From positions 25,971 through 89,970 of the forward strand of contig CAZFVA010000012.1 in NCBI GenBank assembly GCA_964522105.1: 64,000 bases of DNA, read 5' to 3'. The notes beneath the pieces are model-generated. The model saw only the letters and a program-made list of their open reading frames with translations. It was not told where the DNA came from and searched no databases. Each line of letters opens with the position of its first letter. The stretch's first letter is position 1. Shown piece after piece: positions 47,532 to 54,180 of this stretch. Both the position numbers and the translations under genes were made by a program. The stretch comes from JAGOFO01 sp964522105. Lineage in GTDB: Bacteria > Myxococcota_A > UBA9042 > DTJE01.

Positions 47532-48608
47532 TTACAAACTACCCGCAACAAAAGAGATCAGGTCCTTGACGCTCAGTTTGTCCACCTTGCCATTCATGTT
47601 CACTGCACATTCACAGCCGGACGTAACCAGCACGTTGACACCGGCTTCAACGGCCATCTTGGCGATGTTTCTACCGGCTTCCGACGACCCGACCGGATTC
47701 GAGATGTTCCACGCGCCCGCTGCGCCACAACACATCGAATCTTTGTGATTACGCCGAAGTTCAATGGCGGGACGACCGGTGATGTGGGCAATGATCCTGC
47801 GCGGAAGCTCGTATTGTTCAAGGTGGCGACCGCTTATGCACGAATCATGATAACCGACATGATCGGCAGCAGCCTTTCGTGGCTTGCGCGCAAGAATAAG
47901 TGGCGCAAGCAGGTCAACAGCCGGCACGATTTCGGCGGACATCATTACGTCATGAAGCGTGTAAAGGCTGGTCAGCGTGAAATAGTCCTTAGGGGACACG
48001 ACGACTATCTTCTTGTATCGCCGCAGCACTTTCGCGACCTTACCGGCATGCGCCTTAAATTCCTTTATGAATCCGGCAGCATACAAGTCATAACCTGAAT
48101 CAATGGCTGCCGATGGCACCGCCGCGACCGTGTCAACACCAAGCACGCTGAAACACTTGAACAGGTCGGTTATGACGGCCGGGTTGCTGCGAAGAACCGC
48201 AGCGCCCGGAAAAACGGCAGCACCGGCATCAGGAACGACATAATCTGCCGGGACAAAATCCAGGTAAATCCGTTCGAGGTCTGCACCAGCGTCCACATAA
48301 TGATCAGCCGTGCTGACTGTCACGCCGCTTTCCACAAAACTGGCGCGAAGACTGAACAGGGCCGTCTCGACATCAATCTCGTGAAGGCACGGTTCATGAC
48401 AGGACATGCAACCTGTACATTGATAAATGGTGTTAAGGGATTCAGGGTTCATTTCCAGAAAATTTCTGGACACGAGCCAGCCAACCATCATTCTGGACTG
48501 TGGCGTCCATGTGTTTCTGCCAGTCGCGGCCACCACGGGACAGCGATCCATGCACAGGGACGGGCAGAACGCGCACAGATCAAAAATTCCTTTTGATTTA
48601 TCAGACAT
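47532..48608 (-). CDS. CCG-domain iron-sulfur oxidoreductase subunit (GlcF/HdrB-like)
   Basis: This 358-residue protein starts at ATG 48608, overlapping the upstream gene by eight bases. Two N-terminal 4Fe-4S motifs, CAFCPSLCMDRCP and CTGCMSCHEPC, precede a cysteine-rich region with DSCISG, SMCCGAAGAW and SGCECAVN. This resembles one CCG domain, with a CxC rather than the usual CxxC at the end. Such proteins take electrons from flavin dehydrogenases (GlcD/E, GlpA/B, LutB groups). Coupling with the double flavodomain gene upstream shows they form one complex. Confidence 0.9.
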   Translation of the reverse strand: MSDKSKGIFDLCAFCPSLCMDRCPVVAATGRNTWTPQSRMMVGWLVSRNFLEMNPESLNTIYQCTGCMSCHEPCLHEIDVETALFSLRASFVESGVTVSTADHYVDAGADLERIYLDFVPADYVVPDAGAAVFPGAAVLRSNPAVITDLFKCFSVLGVDTVAAVPSAAIDSGYDLYAAGFIKEFKAHAGKVAKVLRRYKKIVVVSPKDYFTLTSLYTLHDVMMSAEIVPAVDLLAPLILARKPRKAAADHVGYHDSCISGRHLEQYELPRRIIAHITGRPAIELRRNHKDSMCCGAAGAWNISNPVGSSEAGRNIAKMAVEAGVNVLVTSGCECAVNMNGKVDKLSVKDLISFVAGSL

Positions 48609-51372
48609 TATTGCGGTCCTCCCAGTTCAGAATACCGGCCGGGTCAAGTTTGCCAGCCAGGGCCATTCCCAACTCCTTAAGGACCGGCGAACAACGCCGT
48701 TGACATTCCAGCCTGTATGCAGCCGGAACTTCCTGCCCCGGGTCGCGCAACAGCACACGCAGCGTAGCTCCTGACGTCGAAAAATGTGTCATATGCAGTT
48801 CCGGGACATCAGGACCGCGTCGAAGAGCCGGCTTACAGATTTCTGTAAGCAAAGTCATCAACGGCCCGAATTCCATGAACATTTCATTGCACTCAAACAG
48901 TTCGGACGGGGCCTGAAGTCTGGAATCCGGATGAACAGGTTCCTGAACAAGACCAAGCGGTCCCATGACATCCCGAACTATTTCAAGTTCCATCGCGACC
49001 GTTTCGCGGTCACCACCAAGCTGCAGAGCCAGTCTTGATGCCTTTCGGCTGCCTATTTCACCGGGGGACCTGTTTACGACCAGCGCCCACTCCGGCTTGA
49101 CGCCGCGCAACAGAAGCGTCCTGACTGCGGAAACGGCGGCGACTGTATCCTCGGCACCAAAAGCCACAGCTTCCCTGACCACCGGATTCGGAAAGATTCT
49201 AAGTGTTGCTGAAACTATCACCCCGTTGACGCCGCCGGCGCCAATAAAACAGTGCCGCAGATCCGGCCCGGCCGCCCTTCGTGGCGTTGACCGCACCGAA
49301 AATGGAGTCCCGTCGGCAACAAAGCCGTCAATTCCCAGACAATTCTGACGAACGGTCCTGTATTTCGGGCTTCCTGCGGCCGGGGACACGCCCGCAAGAT
49401 ATTCACCGACATTGACAGCCATCAGGCGCCGTGGAACGAACCCGAGTGTGAAGCCTTTTTCCTGCAGATAATTTTCCAGAAGGACCATCGGCAGACCGGC
49501 CTGAACAGTGACTGTATGGGAAATGATGTCGATTCCAAGAATCTGATCAATCCTGGCCAGATTCAAGCGAACAGGCATTCCACGTGCCGCCATTCCGCCC
49601 GAAGCTCCAGGCCTGGAAACAGGAACACAGGCGGAGGGATTGTCGGCAGGTGACTGACGCACAAATTTTCTTCCACATGCCGCCGCCTCGCGCAGCGCGA
49701 GCCTGACATCTTCCATTGATTCAGGAACTATCTGACCGTCTTCCAGGGCACATTCTGAAACTGCGTCACAATCATCAGACCGAAACGCCGCCCGTGGCGC
49801 AGGGAGAGCCTCGAAAAGCTTCCCCGGATTCATAAGCCTGTCAGGATCCATAACATCTTTAAGCGACTCGAAGATCCGGCGCCCGCCCTTCCATTCACGG
49901 TCAAGGTAGGCCGCTTTCATCAGACCAACGCCATGGTGATGACTGACCGTCGCACCGGCCTTCATTGCCTTATCCAGGGCGTTATTGACCGCCCAGTCGT
50001 ACAATTCCAACGAAGATTTTGTGTCTGATGCGTATCCGGCCAGCGAGAAATAGCACGCACATCCTTCATTATAGGCGTGGGAAAAGTGCGCCATGATCGC
50101 GACGCGATTCATCAAGGTCGAATGAACCGCGTGGTATATGGCCGCGACATCTTTCCACAAACCGGCAACTTCAATCGTTTCTGCGAAGGCGCCCTGGCTG
50201 AATACTTTCGACAGCTTCCATGACACCGCGTAACGCTTTTTGTACCAGGTTTCACCAGGTTCAGACCCGAGCGGGGTGCCGCCTGCGCGCTGCGCAAGTT
50301 CATTTGCGCGTACCAGGCTTCGCCGCGTCTCGGCCTCGCTGCCTTCAAAACCCATCACCAGCATCGACGGCAGCGGCAGCCGCGTCAGAACTCCGAAAAC
50401 AAGCGCCGGATGTCCAAGAATCCGCCCGAGCAGAGGACCGGTCACGGCGTGGCCGAAATCCTTGACATCAGGCAGGCCAAGTCGTTTCAGGACCAGGGAA
50501 ACTACCTTATTGTCGGCATCATCACCGGTGGCGGTGCCGGCCTTCTTTTTACCCGACAAACTGTTAAGCAACGTATCAAGAGGATCATAAAGGCGCATCA
50601 TCGTCGGGTCGATCCCGGCCTGCATGACAAGCCTCATGGCTTCGATCCCGGATTCCATTTTGCTGAATTTGAATGCCGAAAACCTTCTGGTCGCAGGGGC
50701 CGGGGCAAGCTGAACCTTGACCCTGACGATGATTCCAAGGGTGCCTTCCGATCCGATCAGCAACTGCGCGAAGTCCGGGGCCCCGCGATGGGCAGCGTTG
50801 GCGTCGATTGTAACCAGACGGCCGTCAGGCAGAACAACGTCCATGGAAACTATCATGTCCTCGATCTTACCGAACTTCGACGAGTACTGACCGGCCGACC
50901 GGCAGGCTGCCCAGCCGCCAGCCGTCGAACACATTATTGACGATGGAAAATGGCCAAGCGTGTAGCCACGTTCATTAAGGGATTCCTCCACGTGCATGCC
51001 GTTCATTCCGGCTTCAATAACCGCGGTCATTGACACAGGATCAATTGAAACCAGTTTGTTCAGGCGCTTGACGTCAATCACGACGCCACCCTTCAGTGGA
51101 ATTGCACCCCCGATGACGCCAGAACCGGCAGCGACTGGCAGAAAGGGAACCTTTTTTGCACGGCAAAGCTTTACGATCTCAACAAGCTGTTCAACAGATT
51201 CGGGCCACACAACAGCATCTGGTTTATGCTCGCCCAGCTTCCCGGCAGCCCGCTGAATCGTCATGCGTGGCCACATATCCTGGCCATAAATCAGAAGGTC
51301 ACACGGCTCGGTTGAAATACCGTTCTGCCCTGTTACCCCGCGAAGACTTCGGATAAAGGTTTCATCTGACAT
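48601..51372 (-). CDS. Fused FAD-linked oxidase: AGPS-like domain plus a second PCMH flavin domain
   Basis: This 923-residue protein starts at ATG 51372 behind GGGAG. The first half has a PCMH FAD-binding domain (about 50-227, with PVAAGSGVIGGA and GSEGTLGIIVRV) and an FAD-oxidase C domain (230-522). It contains SHHHGVG (477-483) and an FSHAYNEGCACYFS block, both reminiscent of alkyldihydroxyacetonephosphate synthase. From about 548 a second PCMH domain begins (VRQSPADNPSACVPVSRPG; GAGGVNGVIVSATL). The layout resembles a GlcD-type protein fused to a GlcE-type one. Substrate is uncertain: ether-lipid synthesis or 2-hydroxyacid oxidation. It is coupled to a CCG Fe-S protein and followed by a lipid kinase. 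Confidence 0.88.
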   Translation of the reverse strand: MSDETFIRSLRGVTGQNGISTEPCDLLIYGQDMWPRMTIQRAAGKLGEHKPDAVVWPESVEQLVEIVKLCRAKKVPFLPVAAGSGVIGGAIPLKGGVVIDVKRLNKLVSIDPVSMTAVIEAGMNGMHVEESLNERGYTLGHFPSSIMCSTAGGWAACRSAGQYSSKFGKIEDMIVSMDVVLPDGRLVTIDANAAHRGAPDFAQLLIGSEGTLGIIVRVKVQLAPAPATRRFSAFKFSKMESGIEAMRLVMQAGIDPTMMRLYDPLDTLLNSLSGKKKAGTATGDDADNKVVSLVLKRLGLPDVKDFGHAVTGPLLGRILGHPALVFGVLTRLPLPSMLVMGFEGSEAETRRSLVRANELAQRAGGTPLGSEPGETWYKKRYAVSWKLSKVFSQGAFAETIEVAGLWKDVAAIYHAVHSTLMNRVAIMAHFSHAYNEGCACYFSLAGYASDTKSSLELYDWAVNNALDKAMKAGATVSHHHGVGLMKAAYLDREWKGGRRIFESLKDVMDPDRLMNPGKLFEALPAPRAAFRSDDCDAVSECALEDGQIVPESMEDVRLALREAAACGRKFVRQSPADNPSACVPVSRPGASGGMAARGMPVRLNLARIDQILGIDIISHTVTVQAGLPMVLLENYLQEKGFTLGFVPRRLMAVNVGEYLAGVSPAAGSPKYRTVRQNCLGIDGFVADGTPFSVRSTPRRAAGPDLRHCFIGAGGVNGVIVSATLRIFPNPVVREAVAFGAEDTVAAVSAVRTLLLRGVKPEWALVVNRSPGEIGSRKASRLALQLGGDRETVAMELEIVRDVMGPLGLVQEPVHPDSRLQAPSELFECNEMFMEFGPLMTLLTEICKPALRRGPDVPELHMTHFSTSGATLRVLLRDPGQEVPAAYRLECQRRCSPVLKELGMALAGKLDPAGILNWEDRNNV

Positions 51373-51421
51373 GAAATAAAACTCCCGACACAATTCTGCA
51401 GTAAGAATATGACAAGATGCG

Positions 51422-51982
51422 TCATTGAACCAGAGCAACATCAAGGTCGGGTTTAATACTGACGGCGCTTCCCGGCACAATCCCGTGTTGACGCGCTAAA
51501 ACCGCGTTAATTTCAATGACATATCGGACCGGCACATCCACCCCGCGCGAGTCCAGTGTCAGCGGACTGGTATTTTCAACTACACCCCTGACAATCAAGT
51601 CCCTGTCCACAAACAGCATATCCAGCGGGATGTAGGTGTCCTTCATATAAAAGGATCTGACATCGTCATCGGGGAATACAAACAACATCCCGCGATCCGC
51701 CGCCATGTGACGCCGGAACATCAAGCCCTTCATGCGCTGTTCAATGCCGTAGGCAACTTCAACCTTAAATGAGGCTTTCCGGCCATCCGGGTTATGAAAG
51801 ACCAGATCTACCTCTGGAAGTCCAACTGAAGGGCTGCCGGTGTTCGGCGTGGTGCCGACAGCGGACGTCAAGTTGCCGACAGACACGGATTGATTAGAAG
51901 ACACAGCGTCGGGGCCGGATGACGCGCACCCGGCGAAAAGGACAAGGAAAGCTAAAGGAACATATCCAAATCTAATTCTCAT
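51422..51982 (-). CDS. DUF192 lipoprotein
   Basis: This 186-residue protein starts at ATG 51982. The lipobox FAGC ends the signal peptide, and a Ser/Val/Thr spacer of about 40 residues follows. The DUF192 domain shows GIEQRMKGLMFRR, MLFVFPDDDVRSFYMKDTYIPLDMLFVD and VRYVIEINA. DUF192 proteins are small exported beta-rich proteins of unknown function. It lies 49 bp upstream of the AGPS-like gene and on the same strand. Confidence 0.92.
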   Translation of the reverse strand: MRIRFGYVPLAFLVLFAGCASSGPDAVSSNQSVSVGNLTSAVGTTPNTGSPSVGLPEVDLVFHNPDGRKASFKVEVAYGIEQRMKGLMFRRHMAADRGMLFVFPDDDVRSFYMKDTYIPLDMLFVDRDLIVRGVVENTSPLTLDSRGVDVPVRYVIEINAVLARQHGIVPGSAVSIKPDLDVALVQ

Positions 51983-52108
51983 TAAATTCTCATGGCTGCA
52001 ATTGCCTGATCAACTGTAACTAGATGATGTTTTTTGTGCAATCAAGACAATAATTCAGGCGGAATCAGGGAAATTTCGGTGAGCCAAAACGGTCCCACGG
52101 GAAATGGA

Positions 52109-52142
52109 GTCTCGATTAGAGACACTGTATCAATTTGATACA
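52109..52142. promoter_or_regulatory. Paired palindromes, candidate enhancer (UAS) for the sigma-54 promoter
   Basis: GTCTC-GATTA-GAGAC lies at 52109-52123 and the perfect 17-bp palindrome TGTATCAATTTGATACA at 52126-52142. They sit about 150-180 bp upstream of the -24/-12 element, the usual distance for sites bound by NtrC-type activators. The NtrC-family gene just downstream is a natural candidate for the binding protein. Confidence 0.5.
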
Positions 52143-52289
52143 CAATCCTGAACTCCGCCAGCACCGTACACTTTCACCCCGCATAGTGACACCACCGGAT
52201 ACGTGACGATCCAATGCTGTTTCATTATGAGACAGCGATGAAATATTTCACAGGGGGACAAATCCAGCTAAATCAAGCACTTCATATAT

Positions 52290-52305
52290 TGGCATGATGC
52301 TTGCA
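52290..52305 (+). promoter_or_regulatory. Sigma-54 type -24/-12 promoter
   Basis: TGGCATGATGCTTGCA matches the consensus TGGCACG-N4-TTGCA at all but one position, with GG (52291-52292) and GC (52303-52304) at the required 10-base interval. The transcript would start near 52316, before the chain of hairpins and about 370 bp before the regulator gene. Confidence 0.75.
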
Positions 52306-52315
52306 ATACAAATCA

Positions 52316-52570
52316 GTGTGCTTTGAAAGGTTTACTCCCCAAACCTTCTTTTCAAACCTAATACCCCCTTTTGTTCCCGACCGGCCTTCGGGCCGGCCGG
52401 GAATCTCTTCTTTGAAATTCTCGGATTCAGCAAAAACTGAATCCGTTATTGGGAACGCCGGGGCCCTGGAACCCCTCACTTTGATTTGGCATCGGGTCAT
52501 TTTGATTGCCTGTGGATGTGACAAACCCGAAAAAACCAGGCCCCGAGCTTTTCCCGTTTTCTTTTTTTCA
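52316..52570 (+). ncRNA. Candidate structured small RNA (or structured leader) driven by a sigma-54 promoter
   Basis: Four inverted repeats follow in order downstream of the -24/-12 element. Hairpin 1: AAGGTTT/AAACCTT (52327-52333 with 52341-52347), extended by TTTGA/TCAAA. Hairpin 2: TTCCCG-A-CCGGCC closed by a TTCG tetraloop (52374-52403), a 12-bp stem with one mismatch. Hairpin 3: CGGATTCAG/CTGAATCCG (52422-52430 with 52437-52445), nine perfect pairs. Outer stem 4: CGGGG-C-CCTGG with CCAGGCCCCG (52459-52469 with 52536-52545), enclosing TCGGGT/ACCCGA. A pyrimidine-rich tract with runs of T follows to 52568. No convincing coding frame occupies it. It could be a free sRNA or the 5' leader of the regulator mRNA. 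Confidence 0.55.
52459..52568 (+). terminator. Possible terminator at the end of the structured RNA
   Basis: A GC-rich stem (52459-52469 with 52536-52545, one bulged C) is followed by a tract with runs of four, four and seven T. The loop is long for an intrinsic terminator; a shorter alternative stem GCCTG/CAGGC (52508-52512 with 52537-52541) also ends just before the T-rich tract. Confidence 0.35.
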
Positions 52571-52685
52571 ATTCTTTCAGCCTTCAATTTTCACCTTTAC
52601 AATTCTTTTACCAGTCAAACAGTTTCATTTTGATCCACTTTTGATTACGATACCGGCGTTTAAATAAACCCGGGGTTCATGCTGC

Positions 52686-54137
52686 ATGCAGCCCAAGCGC
52701 AAAATTTTAATCGTCGACGACTACCTCAGCCTGGTCGAGTTTCTTACTTCAACACTTACCCAGCAGAACTATGAAGTGCTGACCGCGTCAACCGGCGCTG
52801 GCTGCATGGAAATCCTGCGCGCAGGTTTCGTCGGAACCGTTCTGCTGGACGTCAGACTGCCGGACTCCAGCGGACTGGACCTTCTGGAAAAGATCAAAGC
52901 CGAAAACCCGTTCATACCGGTAATTATGATTACGGCCCATGCCAGCCTTGAAATAGCGATTGAAGCGACCAGACGCGGCGGCTTCGATTTCATTCCAAAA
53001 GGCAATTCAATGACCGAGCGCCTTGAAGTTTCGCTGAAGAACGCATTCGAACACCTTGAGCTTAAGTTGAAGGTCCAGGCTTACGAGGCCGGGGTTGATT
53101 CAGGCACGTTGAGCTTTGACAATTTTTTGACCGTAAGTCCCCGAATGCTGGACATTCTTCATACGCTGAAGTCCGTTGTTAACAGCGACGTTTCGGTTTT
53201 AATTGAAGGTGAAAGCGGAACCGGTAAGGAATTGATTGCACGCGCAATTCACAGCAACGGTTCAAGACGGACGAAGCCGTTTATTGCAGTCAACTGCGCC
53301 GGTATCCCGGAAACACTGCTTGAAACCGAGATGTTCGGCCACGAAAAAGGGGCATTCACGGGTGCCTCGGCAAGACGTACCGGCCGATTCGAAGCTGCCG
53401 ACGGTGGCATCCTGTTTCTGGACGAAGTCGGCGAACTTCCGATGTCGCTGCAGGCCAAACTGCTGCGCGTTCTTCAGGAAAGGACATTCGAGCGCGTCGG
53501 CGGAAACACTCCAATTCCAGTAAATGTAAGAATAATTTCAGCAACTAACCGCGACCTTCAGGAAGAAGTCAAGGCCGGCAGGTTCCGTGAAGACCTTTTC
53601 TACAGATTGTCGGTATTCCCGGTTCGACTGCTGCCACTGCGTCAACGAAGCGAAGATATTCCGATGCTTGCCGAACATTTCCTGATGAAATACAACAAGG
53701 AAGAAGGCAAGGAAATCAAAGGGTTCACCCGGTCTGCCGAAGACACTTTGAAAAGCCTTCGCTTTCCAGGAAATGCGCGCGAGCTTGAAAACCTTGTGCG
53801 TCACGCAGTGATCGTCGCAAAGAGTGACGAAATCACGTCTGACGACATCGTTGCGACGCTTGGAAGTCACGGGATTTCTTACGAGCCCCAGTCAACCCAG
53901 GCGATTGTCGCCACAGGATATGACAACAATGTCTATTCGCTGGAAGACAGGTTGCACGGTGTTTTCCCAACCCTTGACTCGCTGATTTCGATGTCCGACC
54001 TTCAAATTGCCTATATGAACCGCGCAATTGAGGCGGCAGATGGTAATATCACCAGGGCGGCGAAGGCTCTGGGACTCGGGCGGGCAACGATGTACCGCCA
54101 TAAGACCACGAACGACGGAACCGGCGAGGGAAATTGA
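52686..54137 (+). CDS. NtrC-family sigma-54-dependent response regulator
   Basis: This 483-residue protein starts at ATG 52686. It has a receiver domain (about 5-120) with phosphoacceptor D55 in VLLDVRLPDSSG, and an AAA+ domain with Walker A GESGTGKE (175-182), the sigma-54 contact loop GAFTGA (222-227), FLDE and a C-terminal Fis-type helix-turn-helix (about 440-475, GNITRAAKALGLGRATMYRH). All motifs needed to activate sigma-54 RNA polymerase are intact. No histidine kinase is adjacent. A sigma-54 promoter and paired palindromes lie upstream, so it may activate that promoter and perhaps its own transcription. A GH92 gene follows after 43 bp. Confidence 0.95.
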   Translation: MQPKRKILIVDDYLSLVEFLTSTLTQQNYEVLTASTGAGCMEILRAGFVGTVLLDVRLPDSSGLDLLEKIKAENPFIPVIMITAHASLEIAIEATRRGGFDFIPKGNSMTERLEVSLKNAFEHLELKLKVQAYEAGVDSGTLSFDNFLTVSPRMLDILHTLKSVVNSDVSVLIEGESGTGKELIARAIHSNGSRRTKPFIAVNCAGIPETLLETEMFGHEKGAFTGASARRTGRFEAADGGILFLDEVGELPMSLQAKLLRVLQERTFERVGGNTPIPVNVRIISATNRDLQEEVKAGRFREDLFYRLSVFPVRLLPLRQRSEDIPMLAEHFLMKYNKEEGKEIKGFTRSAEDTLKSLRFPGNARELENLVRHAVIVAKSDEITSDDIVATLGSHGISYEPQSTQAIVATGYDNNVYSLEDRLHGVFPTLDSLISMSDLQIAYMNRAIEAADGNITRAAKALGLGRATMYRHKTTNDGTGEGN

Positions 54138-54180
54138 ACGGGGCGGATACACACGGGAATGAACACGGAGTAACCGACAG

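Larger units (their letters stand above)
51983..52685. other. Long intergenic region between DUF192 and NtrC-type regulator genes
   Basis: This 703-bp non-coding stretch holds two palindromes (52109-52142), a sigma-54 type promoter (52290-52305) and a chain of hairpins (52322-52545) with a pyrimidine-rich end (to about 52568). From 51983 to 52108 and 52570 to 52685 I see nothing definite beyond AT-rich sequence and the start region of the regulator gene. Confidence 0.85.

Noticed and set aside
52301..52633. 110-residue plus-strand frame (and a 101-residue minus-strand frame) across the structured RNA region
   Set aside because: The plus frame starts with a TTG inside the -12 element of the sigma-54 promoter. 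Its protein has no family features and its composition follows the hairpins. There is no ribosome binding site for either frame.
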